Source of the DNA: Ottowia testudinis
GTDB lineage: Bacteria > Pseudomonadota > Gammaproteobacteria > Burkholderiales > Burkholderiaceae_C
Direction of reading: 5' to 3'
Length of the DNA stretch: 64,000 nucleotides
Assembly: GCF_017498525.1 (NCBI RefSeq)
Contig: NZ_CP071796.1
Coordinates: forward strand, 2,356,001-2,420,000
This document shows, in pieces, positions 9,326 to 18,725 of this stretch. Position numbers and translations under genes: made by a program. The notes below the pieces were generated by a model. That model was not told where the DNA came from and made no database searches. It was given only the letters and a program-made list of their open reading frames with translations. The stretch's first letter is position 1, and every line of letters starts with the position of its first letter.

Positions 9326-9510
9326 TTTTGCGACTTACTATCTACCCACCCAAACACCCGCCCCAAGTCAATCCGGTAGGGCTTGCACTTGATTGCAGTA
9401 GAGATCGGTTGGCCTAGAGGTGTTGCGCTTGGCATGAAACCATAGCCGGGATCGCGTGAAAAGTCGAAGCTAGACTGGATCGCTTTGCCCTTTGCAGGAT
9501 GCAGGGTCAC
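9310..9510 (-). CDS. Small ORF of unknown function at the island edge, probably a gene remnant
   Basis: An open frame of 66 codons whose stop lies inside the tRNA-Ser terminator. The frame stays open upstream to about 9530, where it joins the truncated transglutaminase-fold copy in a different frame. The encoded segment (DFSRDPGYGFMPSATPLGQP, ending DSKSQKKKAK) is basic at the C-terminus and has no motif I recognise. It is most likely the 3' remnant of a gene fused to, or cut by, the neighbouring copy. It could also be a shadow frame. Confidence 0.3.
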   Translation of the reverse strand: MTLHPAKGKAIQSSFDFSRDPGYGFMPSATPLGQPISTAIKCKPYRIDLGRVFGWVDSKSQKKKAK

Positions 9511-9532
9511 TGCACCCGTATCTGGTGGTGGC

Positions 9533-10398
9533 CAGCATGGGCGGCATGCGCTCTGGGATGATCTTCTTGCCGATGACGTCGCCCACGGTGGCGTTGGGCT
9601 TTTGGCTGTCGATGTGGCTCTTCAGGCGGTTCTGATACGCCGTCATCTGGCTTTGGATGGCCTGCTGGTTGAGGTTCTGTACCCAGCCTTCCTGCTCATT
9701 GACGCTGGCGCCCTGCCTGGCGGCGTCCAGCAGGGCGTTGGCGTCCAGCGGCACCTGGGTCTTCAGGTCCATGCCTTGGCTGTAGCTGTACTGCTTGTAG
9801 GCGCCATCGATGGGCAGCCACGCGTTCAGGGCGGCATTGGGGTTGACGTGCTGCTTTGGTGTCAGTTCTGCGCCGCCATCCATGGCTCCCCGGCTGGGGG
9901 CGTGGTTGACGTAGGCGTTGACCCAGACGTGTTCCATGCGGATGCTGGCCACGCGCCCGGCGCTGGCGGTGCCCCTTGCAGCGATGCCGCCTTGGTACAG
10001 CAGGTTCAAGGCGGCTTCGGGCTTGGTGACGCCGCCAACCCAGTTCATGACCGCCGGGGCCGGCAGCTCGATGGTGCCCCATTGGTAGCGGGCGGGTATC
10101 TTGCTGGCTCTGAGCAGGGCAACCGTGAGGCTGGCGATGTCGTGGGCGTTGCCTCTTTGGCTGGCCAGTACGCTGTCGGCGTTTTGCAGCGCACCCCAGG
10201 TGGGCTGCCAGTCGATGGTGTTGCGCACCCAGTTGTGGATGGCCACGGGGTTGTGGCCCAGCTCCTGGGCCTTGGCGCGGATGGCGGGAGTGAGGGTGAC
10301 TTCAGTGGTTTCGGCCAGATCGGCGTCCGTGGGCGCTTCATCGGGCGCGGGGGATCCGTGAACTGCAGGCCAGCGATGGTGGTGAGGGCCTTGCGGCC
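9533..10398 (-). pseudogene. Truncated transglutaminase-fold toxin-scaffold copy A
   Basis: A fragment nearly identical to 12,360-13,215 of copy B. It encodes the dead transglutaminase-like domain from APDEAPTDADLAE through IIPERMPPMLA. It lacks both the N-terminal signal peptide and everything after the transglutaminase domain. A single missing base near 10,355 (GGGGGATCCG here, GGCGGATCGG in copy B) separates its 5' end LTTIAGLQFTDPP from the main frame. Immediately upstream, the unrelated start SMTNLLPIQSGCYGPTYQG replaces the N-terminus of the other copies, so this is a chimera or a trace of a second subfamily. It is the last member of the array before tRNA-Ser. Confidence 0.8.
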
Positions 10399-10517
10399 TT
10401 GGTAGGTAGGGCCGTAGCAGCCCGATTGGATTGGCAGCAGGTTGGTCATCGAATTGGTCGCTAGCCCGCTTCTGGCAAGCGTAGGCAGCTTCTTTTTCAA
10501 TAGCGACGCTATTCCAC

Positions 10518-10769
10518 TTACGCCTTGGGTTTTGTGCCGTCATCTTTAGCTGACAACATCCTCCCGGCTAACCCTGCCTTTTGAATCCTTATATTATACC
10601 CAATTATAGATAAAATCAAACATATTAATATGCTCATCGGCATATACGAGATTAAATTATATGCGTAGCAAATTAAACATCCCACCAAAGCGCCGACAAT
10701 AGCGCCTGGCCATCGAACTTTTGGTCCATTGAATACAACAATCGGCTTTCGAGGCATTAAAATTCTCAT
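10518..10769 (-). CDS. Small membrane protein, candidate immunity partner of tail B
   Basis: An 83-residue protein with two close hydrophobic segments (about residues 20-60, VGALVGCLICYAYNLISYMP and MSILICLILSIIGYNIRI) and a basic C-terminus. ATG at 10769 is chosen over 10787 because GAGAGG stands 8 bases before it. It begins five bases after the stop of copy B. It is AT-rich, like the tail it follows. Every variable tail in the array is followed by a different small gene in this way, which is the layout of toxin-immunity pairs. I recognise no family; the immunity role is inference. Confidence 0.6.
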   Translation of the reverse strand: MRILMPRKPIVVFNGPKVRWPGAIVGALVGCLICYAYNLISYMPMSILICLILSIIGYNIRIQKAGLAGRMLSAKDDGTKPKA

Positions 10770-10774
10770 TTCGC

Positions 10775-13700
10775 CTACCTCTCGCATATACCAATACCCA
10801 CGCCTGTAGCAAGTCCCCTGAATGCATTCAGCACAGGATTAATAATCATCAAAATATCAAACAAGAACCCTACAAAAACAGACATTCCGGCAATGCAAAT
10901 CATTTTGTTATCATTCATTTTTCCAATGCCAGCCAAGATTAATCCTATTGCAGCAAAAGCAATGTTTCCAAGAATATAAACCCCGAACTCCATAGCAAGT
11001 ATCGCTGCGGTTGGAAAAATCATAAAATAAAGCGCTATTGCAAGCATCAAAGCTCCAACCAATATTAGAAGCCCTCCCTGTGCCCCACCCTCAATCTCAT
11101 AAGCCCCCGCCCCGGTGCTTGGGTCGATCATCGTGTACCCCGATCCCCGCCAACCATCCTGCGTGATCGGCCTCTCATGGATCGTCACCTCCAGCCCTTG
11201 ATTGAGCGCGTTCTGAATCCTGCTTCTGGTCTGCTCACTGTGCGCACTGAGTTGACTGCTGACGATGTTGGGGTTGCGCTGATACACCTCCTTCGTGATG
11301 GTGTAGATCTTCTGGCCTTGGGCTGCTGCGAGCGACAAGGCTTTGACTGCTGATATCGCCTGCGGGCATGCAGGCAGTCCCGCTATCGGACTCGGGTTGT
11401 CATAGCTGTTGCACTTTGCCGGATCGTTGAAGAACCGCTCGGGCACCGCATGCTCCAGCGCACTCGCATATTGCCCGCGCATGCGGTTGTACGCAATCCA
11501 GATGCTCTCGGCGTTGTCCTTGGACGCTGCAATGCTCCTCTGATAGCCCACATCAATGTTCACCCCAGGGAAGGTGACTTTCCTGGCCACGCCCCAGCTG
11601 TAGATCGGGTTAGCTACCGCGTGGAACAGCCCGAAGGTCTTGCCCGTGACTTCCACCACGCCGGCTGGGTTCTGACTCAGGCGGGCATGGCTCTCGTTGG
11701 CCGCCATCCAGCTCCACAGGGGGGCGCTGAGCATGTCGCCGGAGAGTTGCTCGCCGGTCAGGTTTTGCAGGATGGTTTGTGCCCCACTGGGGTTGGCTTG
11801 CGCTTGTTGCAGTTTGGCTTTCGTCTGCTCCAGTCTGCTTTTGAGTTGCTCCATTTGCCGCTGGTGGATGCCCGATGCACTGATGCCGATGGCCGTGGCA
11901 TTGCCCACGGTGTGGCTGTCGCTGGGCAGCAGTTCTTCACTGAAGCTGCCAAACCGGGTAAATCCACCCAAACTGTACAGGTCGGTGCCCATGGTGAAGA
12001 CGCTGGCGCTCTTGACCGCTACCTGCCCATCGACGCTGATTTGGGGTTTGAGTTTGATCAGGTAGCCGGGCAGGCTGGTGGGCAGTTGCTCGGGCCTGAT
12101 AGGGCTGCCGTCCGCATTGGGCTTGGGCAGGTAGCTGGCAATGAGGTCGGCATCGGCTTGCGTGGCCGGCACATAGCTGAGCGTGATGCGCTTGCCGCTG
12201 AGTTTGGAGGTGAGTTCGTTGAAGTTGAGGATGTCCGAGTCCCAGTTGCGGTCCTGCTGGCTGGCATACAGCTTGAAGATGAAGCGGTGCTGCTGACTGC
12301 CGGGGATGCTGGTGGCTTCCGTGCCCTTGGCGATGACGGGGTAGCTGGTGGTGCCCGCCAGCATGGGCGGCATGCGCTCGGGGATGATCTTCTTGCCGAT
12401 GACGTCGCCCACGGTGGCGTTGGGCTTTTGGCTGTCGATGTGGCTCTTCAGTCGATTCTGATACGCCGTCATCTGACTCTGGACGGCCGTCTGGTTCAGG
12501 TTCTGCACCCAGCCTTCTTGCTCGTTGACGGTGGCGCCCTGCCTGGCGGCGTCCAGCAGGGCGTTGGCGTCCAGCGGCACTTGGCTCTTCAGGTCCATGC
12601 CTTGGCTGTAGCTGTACTGCTTGTAGGCGCCATCGATGGGCAGCCACGCGTTCAGGGCGGCATTGGGGTTGACGTGCTGCTTTGGTGTCAGTTCTGCGCC
12701 GCCATCCATGGCTCCCCGGCTGGGGGCGTGGTTGACGTAGGCGTTGACCCAGACGTGTTCCATGCGGATGCTGGCCACGCGCCCGGCGCTGGCGGTGCCC
12801 CTTGCAGCGATGCCGCCTTGGTACAGCAGGTTCAAGGCGGCTTCGGGCTTGGTGACGCCGCCAACCCAGTTCATGACCGCCGGGGCCGGCAGCTCGATGG
12901 TGCCCCATTGGTAGCGGGCGGGTATCTTGCTGGCTCTGAGCAGGGCAACCGTGAGGCTGGCGATGTCGTGGGCGTTGCCTCTTTGGCTGGCCAGTACGCT
13001 GTCGGCGTTTTGCAGCGCACCCCAGGTGGGCTGCCAGTCGATGGTGTTGCGCACCCAGTTGTGGATGGCCACGGGGTTGTGGCCCAGCTCCTGGGCCTTG
13101 GCGCGGATGGCGGGAGTGAGGGTGACTTCAGTGGTTTCGGCCAGATCGGCGTCTGTGGGCGCTTCATCGGGCGCGGGCGGATCGGTGAACTGCAGGCCAG
13201 CTATGGTGGTGAGGGATTTCTGGCCTTGCCTGGTCGGTGTGGTCTTGGCCTGCTTCAGGGTGGCGGGTTTGGCTTGAGTCGCCTTGACCGCCAGTTTCTT
13301 GGCCCAGTCGCTTGGGGTTTCGGCTGGCAGGCGGGGCGTGGCTTTGGCGCTGCTCCACGGAAGATTCTTGGGGTCGATGGGGGTGTGGGTCTTGGCAGGC
13401 GCGTGCTGCGCCAGAAACTGCGCCAATTCGTTCAACGCCGGGGCAGCAGCTTGCACTTGGCTGTGGGTGATGCTGCGGGGTGATTGGCCCAGCTGAGGCG
13501 CAATAGCGCTGCTGGGGGCTGGCTTGGCGAGGCCAGCAAAGGCGCAGCAAGGCGCTCGAACTGGGCGATGCGCTCTTGCAGTTGGATCTCGGCCAAGGCT
13601 TGGCGCTGCAGGATGACGGTGGCCGCGCCGCTTTGCTTGAGTTGCTGGCCAGTGGCGGCCATCTCTGCCCGAGTCTGGGCGTTGGCGCTCTGGATGGACT

Positions 13701-14056
13701 TCAGGGTGGATTGCAGTTGGCTCCAGTCCAGCTGCAGGCCTGCGTCTGGCGTGCCGGCGGACTTGGCGGTTTCGCGCGCGCTGGCCTGGGCTTGCAGCGC
13801 CCGGGTCAGGCGCTGGGCTTGCTGCAGATATTCAGGCAGCAAATCACTGGGGGAGCGCTGCGCGCAGCTGGTGCGCCTGGGCTTCGCTGATCTTTTGGCT
13901 GAGCGCCTGGTAGCGCTTGAGTTGCGCTTGGGCCACTGGATTGGGCGCCGTCTGGCCATGGGGCTGCGCAATCGCGCTCAAGGGCTGCAACACCAAGGCA
14001 AGGTGCGCTGCAATGACCAGGCGGGCTATCGGGCGCAGCAGCCAAGCTGGGATCAT
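10775..14056 (-). pseudogene. Copy B: exported transglutaminase-fold protein with hydrophobic tail, frame broken near the N-terminus
   Basis: A full-length member of the array, about 1090 residues if the frame is restored. In order: signal peptide (MIPAWLLRPIARLVIAAHLALV to SAIAQ), a helical Gln/Ala-rich region, a transglutaminase-like domain, a beta-rich middle, a conserved pre-toxin block (ANESHARLSQNPAGVVEVTG to GSGYTMIDPSTGAGAYEIEGG), and a unique AT-rich tail of about 100 residues with three or four membrane segments (LLILVGALMLAIALYFMIF onward). The transglutaminase Cys position is Ala (RGNAHDIA), while His (EHVWVNAYV) and Asp (WLPIDGAYK) are kept. A G-run of 5 at about 13,850 (7 in the copy at 23,071) gives a stop after RAALPQ; a second run at about 13,514 (5 versus 6) restores the frame. 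The 893-codon remainder is open from 13456. Confidence 0.75.
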
Positions 14057-14057
14057 G

Positions 14058-14111
14058 AGCAAATCAGGCGTTTGCGCTTGAGAGACAAGCGCAGGCAGCT
14101 ATGAAATTCAT
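14058..14111 (-). repeat. Dispersed palindromic repeat at the 5' end of copy B
   Basis: On the minus strand, ATTTCATAGCTGCCTGCGCTTG, a short loop, then CAAGCGCAAACGCCTGAT ends just before the copy B start codon. An almost identical copy stands at the same position before the inverted N-terminal fragment at 20,449, so the repeat was duplicated together with the gene. Confidence 0.8.
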
Positions 14112-14113
14112 AG

Positions 14114-15262
14114 TTAATCGACGACGCTTCTTGCCTCATAGGCATCACTCATGGGCAAGTCCACCTCCATCGCGACTTCGTCATAGGCTTTGCGCAGTTG
14201 ATCCAGAGTTTCTCGCGGCTTGGGTAGGCGGCCCTTGGCCTGACGGGCAAAGAAGATACGCAGGGCGTGGTCACTGCTCTCGGCCTGCACAGGATCGAAT
14301 GCTGCCTCCCACCAGTTGCCGGCTTCATCTCGCTCGAAGATACGGAAAGTGACCAGCGATCCAGCAACACTCGTAGGGATCGTCTTGGCCGCTGGCTTTT
14401 TGGTCTTCTTGGCAGATGGCTTCACACGCAGACCAATTTTGTCAAAACGCCAGTAGGCCCAAGCAATAATTTCGACATGATCAGGGCGCTCCAGGTCTAA
14501 CGGCTCCTCGGTCAGCTTGACAAACCAATGACCTGTGGGCATGCGTTCGCAAAGTGGCAGGATACAAACATCTTTTTCAGGGTTCGGAAACCCGATGTAC
14601 TCGCAGACCTCGGCGCTCCACCAATTGAGCCAGCCGATGCGCTCTGGCATGAAGACGAGTTTTCGCTTGAACAACGCCGCGCCTTCATATTGCATCTTGG
14701 GGAACAACGAGAAATGCTCCTTGGCCCAAACCCACTCGGGGCATATGGCTTCCATGAAACCCTTGCTGCGCTCGAGGCACATGTTCAGTGCCAGATCGGT
14801 GTCGAGATTGACGCTATCAATTCGAGTTGAGAATCTAAAGAAAGGAGGTGTATATTTTTTCCCGATATGCAGAAAAAATTGTTCCACGTCTTTCCCAAGA
14901 ATATCTATTCTTATTTTTATCCCAAAAAATACATCATGAAAAGATGTACCCTTTAGCCAGCCAATTCGCTGATTTAATGAAAATTCTTTTATATACCCAT
15001 TCGACGGAGCAACCTTACAAAAAACAACAGGCGCCTCTCTCATCATTACTCTTTGAAGCAATAATGCAACCTCAGCTTTCGCCACCTCTTTTAGATAAGA
15101 ACCAGTCGAGTCGTTTATTAACCCATAAAATTGCCAGCCTTTATCATAATTTATTCCAGCATCATCTAAAAATAAACAAAAATCAAAAATTAAATTTCTA
15201 CCGATGACGTCAAATTCAATGGGCAGATCAAATCCTTGCGTCTCAAAATAACAAGTTATCAT
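14114..15262 (-). CDS. Imm52-like immunity protein for the nuclease tail
   Basis: A 382-residue cytosolic protein without signal peptide. Its middle (RIGWLNWWSAEVCEYIGFPN, then LPLCERMPTGHWFVKLTEEP and a LDLERPDHVE segment leading to a YWRFDKIG motif) matches my memory of the Imm52/DUF5953 family, which is found downstream of PD-(D/E)xK nuclease toxins. It starts 6 bases after the stop of just such a nuclease tail. About 110 C-terminal residues after a Lys-rich linker (KPSAKKTKKPAAK) are extra and GC-rich, unlike the AT-rich first half, so the gene itself may be a fusion. Its frame is intact although the toxin gene is interrupted. Confidence 0.72.
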   Translation of the reverse strand: MITCYFETQGFDLPIEFDVIGRNLIFDFCLFLDDAGINYDKGWQFYGLINDSTGSYLKEVAKAEVALLLQRVMMREAPVVFCKVAPSNGYIKEFSLNQRIGWLKGTSFHDVFFGIKIRIDILGKDVEQFFLHIGKKYTPPFFRFSTRIDSVNLDTDLALNMCLERSKGFMEAICPEWVWAKEHFSLFPKMQYEGAALFKRKLVFMPERIGWLNWWSAEVCEYIGFPNPEKDVCILPLCERMPTGHWFVKLTEEPLDLERPDHVEIIAWAYWRFDKIGLRVKPSAKKTKKPAAKTIPTSVAGSLVTFRIFERDEAGNWWEAAFDPVQAESSDHALRIFFARQAKGRLPKPRETLDQLRKAYDEVAMEVDLPMSDAYEARSVVD

Positions 15263-15268
15263 TTGAAA

Positions 15269-16006
15269 TCAAAGGTTTGGGTCGGGTTGCTCATATGGGT
15301 CGGGTACGAAGTCCTTTGCCCTGCATCGAGGATACACTCTCACATCCAACGTTGCATCCTCTTCGTGAAGAGCATCTTTAAGCCATTGCTGGTTAACCAC
15401 GACGCAGTATCGCCATCCACATCGTTCAGCGATTATTTTTTGTTGGCTAATTTGGGCCAAAGCCCTCCTTTTCCATACACTCATTAAACCCGGCTCGTAA
15501 GCCTCTTTCTTAAAGCTAGTTTTCACCTCGCAAGCCGTATTCGTGGAGTTATCGAACAAATCGACAGATATATTTTTCCCAGACTTGTCGAATATTCGAA
15601 CTTCCTCTGGTTTGTAGGAATTACCGCTGTTGTCAGCACACTGGTGGTGCCAATCCACCCTTCGCTCATATCCGTTGGTAGGCGGTTTATGCCAAAATGG
15701 CTTTTTAGGCTCCGGCACCTTCTCGCACTTTTTGCATTTCGGGTCATCTGGTGTTTTTGTGCAATCACAGGTATCTTCCTGCGTCCTGGGAATGGTGTTG
15801 ATGTTTAAATCAGCCAGCATCAGCTTGAACGCAATTAAAGTCAGCATGACGAGCAGCCCTAAAAGAACAGCATCCGCAGTTGATACGAGAGAATTTGCAC
15901 CTATCACGCTGAGCGACGCCAGTGCTCTGGAATTGACTTTTGCGGTAATGGTTTTTGCTATTGGTTTGACGGTTTGTTCGCCAAATTCCTTGATTTTCCA
16001 TCCCAA
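15269..16006 (-). pseudogene. Severed toxin tail of copy C: hydrophobic segment plus PD-(D/E)xK-type nuclease domain
   Basis: An open frame of 245 codons cut off from its gene by the insertion sequence at 16,005-16,575. It carries a membrane segment (VLLGLLVMLTLIAFKLMLA), a Cys-rich spacer (CDCTKTPDDPKCKKC), and then a compact domain with HHQCAD, an acidic VDLFD, an ACEVKTS strand (the E-x-K of restriction-endonuclease folds), a helix containing AQISQQKIIAERCGWRYCVVV, and LDVRVYPRC. The order HxxCAD, FD, ExK, CGW/Y resembles toxin domains of the DUF6310 type as I remember them. The active residues are present. Without the upstream signal peptide and scaffold it should not be exported. The Imm52-like gene follows after 6 bases. 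Confidence 0.7.
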
Positions 16007-16575
16007 GGTTCAAACCACCGGCTTTGAGCCGGTGAGCTTTAGCTCGATGATGTTGGGATGGACTACAGATACGGCAGCCACACGGTCTACCAGATTGAAT
16101 ACCACTTTGTGTGGGTCACCAAGTACCGCTACAAGGTATTGCAAGGCGATGTGGCTCTGAGGGTGCGAGAGTTGGTCAGGCAGACCTGCGAGGCGTTCGA
16201 AATCAGGATCGTGAAGGGGTGGTCAGTAGCGACCACGTTCACATATTGGTGAGTGCGCCGCCGGAGCTGGCGCCCAGCGAGATCATGAGACGGCTCAAGG
16301 GCCGCACGGCCAGCAAGCTGTTCGAAGAGTACTCGCATCTGAAGAAGAGGTTCTGGGGTCGGCATCTGTGGGCGCGAGGGTATTTTTGTGCGACGGTAGG
16401 TCAGATGACGGAAGAGATGATCAAGCAGTATTTGGAGCACCACTTTGAGCCCAGTGGGGACGACAACTTCCGAGCGGAGGCGCCGCCAAGAGACGCGTCG
16501 TGAAGTCGACGCGTGGGTGGTGCACTTTCAGTGCCTGGAATCTCAACCCACCGGCTTTAGCCGGTGGTTGTTGAG
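16005..16575 (+). mobile_element. IS200/IS605-family insertion sequence (tnpA only)
   Basis: An element of about 570 bp bounded by subterminal hairpins of the type used by HUH transposases: CACCGGCT-TTG-AGCCGGTG at 16,017-16,035 and CCACCGGC-TTTA-GCCGGTGG at 16,548-16,567. It has no terminal inverted repeats and no evident target duplication. The left flank ends in GGTTCAA, a plausible short target. It interrupts the transglutaminase-fold toxin gene between its pre-toxin block and its nuclease tail. The exact ends are uncertain by about ten bases. Confidence 0.85.
16058..16503 (+). pseudogene. tnpA: IS200-type Y1 transposase TnpA with frameshift
   Basis: Encodes a transposase of about 147 residues in two frames. 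The first, 16,058 to about 16,220, reads DYRYGSHTVYQIEYHFVWVT; the second, to 16,503, contains the HUH motif HVHIL, RRLKGRTASKLFEEY and the candidate catalytic tyrosine in KQYLEHHFE. The break is in AAGGGGTGG near 16,216, where one extra G would give the usual VVSSDHVHIL. So either the element is dead or one G is missing from the assembled run. Confidence 0.85.
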
Positions 16576-18725
16576 TGCCTTGAGCGCTTCCTTTTTCTCT
16601 GGCGTGTCAGCGCCGTTGACCGTTAGTCCCACCAGCGCTGGGCCTGCGGTCTCCCAGTTCAAGATGGTCGATACCGAAATCATTGCTTCTGGAGGCTTTG
16701 ACGCTCCTCGTTCACACGTGGGCTGGCTACCCCCATTTCTGCCCCCATCGATCAGGTAAGCACCTTCGCCCGTATCTGGGTTCAGCAGCAAATATCCAGT
16801 GCCCGTGTAGCCTTTATGCGTGATGTCGCGCTCAGGCACGTAGGCAATGAGTCCGTTGGCTGTCGCGTTCTGAATGTCTTGCTTGACCGCTTCGCTGGTG
16901 CCCAGCCTGGGTACGATGCTGGCTGCGTTGTTTTGGGTAATGCTGTAAATGCGCAAGCCTTGTCTGGCCGAGATGGCCAGAAGTTGCGTGGTGGAGACCG
17001 ACGTTTCCTCAGGCCGATTCAGTATCTGATCGAGCACCGAACCTTCGACCGTAGAGCCTTGAACACCCGCGTGAAGCATAAACTGTCTGCGTTGGCTCAG
17101 GCTTTGGGCCGCAGCAGCGGTCATCACTTGCTTGGCATCGATGGCGCGGCTTTTGTAGGAGGCCGATCGAGGCACGCCGAAGAAGTAGCGCACTGTCAAT
17201 GGCGCCATCACGATGGCCACCGAGGGCATGCGCTGAGCCAGCACACCCAGCCGGCTGGCAATCATCTGGTCGAATTGGTCGTGCTCCAACCAATAGTGCA
17301 GCGCGCCTTGCTCAAGATTGCCCGCAGCGGTGTCGGGCTTGCCATCGACCAGCCGCTGCATAACTGCGTCGGGGCTGATGCCGTTGCCATTGACGCCAAA
17401 TACGATTTCATCGCCCACAACGTTGTCGGAGTTGGATGTTCGGGTGTTGACGCCCGAGGGGTCGGTGAGGGTGATGCTCCAGTACTGCTCTCGGCCCGCT
17501 CCCATGGCAGGTGCGGTGGCGGCAGTGACGCCATCCAGTTGAAGCGTTGGTTTAAGGCTGAGCAGGTATGTGGGGAGACTTGTGACGCCGCTGGTATATG
17601 CGCTTTCCAATGCCTGCTGATCAGCGGCCGAAGCTGGCAGATGCGTCACGCCCAGCCGCTTGAGGCCCAGCGCCGGCAAGCTGGTGCCCCAAGTGAATGC
17701 TGGGCTGTCTTGCGACCGATCAAGAGCGCTAGCGAAAAGCTTCAAGGTAACGCTGTGGCGTAGGCTGGCGGGCAAGGTGCTGGTTTCTTGCGATGCCAGC
17801 ACCGGAAACGGTGAAGTGCCGGCCAGCAACTGTTTCATGTCAGAGACGACTTCCCGGCTCTTGACCAGATCACCCAGCGTCAGGTTGGGGCGGCTATCCA
17901 GGTAAGCGTTGACCTGGGCTGCATAGCGCTGCAACTCCGTTTGAAACGCGGGCTCATTGAGTCCGGCAATGAAGCCCTCGGTGGTGTTGACCGTGGAGGC
18001 CGCCGCCTGCTTGAGCGCATTCACGTCCAGCGATACCGCAGCCGCAATGTCGATAGGTTTGGAGAAGATGTACTGCTTGTAGCTGGTATCAATGCCGATC
18101 CAGGCGTTCAAGCTGGCGTTGGGGTTGGGATGCTGAAGCTGTCCGGCATATTGGGTGGCCGGCTCAGTACTTCCACCGCCCTGCAGCGCGCCACGCCCGG
18201 GCGCCCAGTTGACGTAAGCCTGCACCCAAGCGTGTTCCATGCGTATCTTGGTGATCCGACCGCCTGAGACAACGCCGCGCGCAGCGATGCCACCTTGCTG
18301 CATCAAATCAAGCGCTACTTGCGGGCTGGGGGCATCACCGATCCAGTTCTGCACCAGGGCTGCATCGGCATCGACGGTGCCAAACATGTAGCGTGCTGGT
18401 ATGCCCGAGGCGCGAAGCAGCGCTATGGTTAAGCTGGCGATATCGATTGCATTGCCGCGCTGGTTGAGCAGCGTCAGCTCGGAGCCTTGTACGGAGCCCC
18501 AAGTGGGTATCCATTGAATATTGTTACGCACCCAGCGAACAATGGCCACCGGGTTGTGACCCAGTTCTGCTGCTTGGGCGCGTACGATGGGGCTGAATTG
18601 AATATCGATGGTTTCGGCCAGATCGGCGTCTGTGGGCGCTTCATCGGGCGCTGGCGGGTCGGTGAATTGCAGGCCAGCTATGGTGGTGAGGGATTTCTGG
18701 CCTTGCCTGGTCGGTGTGGTCTTGG
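16543..18725 (-). pseudogene. Copy C: transglutaminase-fold toxin scaffold, lacking its N-terminus and cut by an insertion sequence
   Basis: A diverged paralogue of copies A and B, open from KTTPTRQGQKSLTTIAGLQF at 18,725 to its artificial stop inside the insertion sequence (the last residues NNHRLKPVG are encoded by the element). It has the same domain order: dead transglutaminase domain (NQRGNAIDIASL, Ala in the Cys position), His in EHAWVQAYVN, a middle region about 30-40% like copy B, and a pre-toxin block ending TGYLLLNPDTGEGAYLIDGG. The 5' end stops exactly at a TTGG where sequence switches to an inverted module; its missing N-terminal part lies at 20,449-21,260 on the other strand. The toxin tail lies beyond the insertion sequence at 15,269-16,006. 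Confidence 0.78.

Noticed and set aside
11450-13483. 677-codon plus-strand frame opposite copy B, and similar frames opposite copies C and G
   Set aside because: They repeat in each copy only because the underlying gene is duplicated; the minus-strand frames carry the signal peptide, transglutaminase and pre-toxin motifs.
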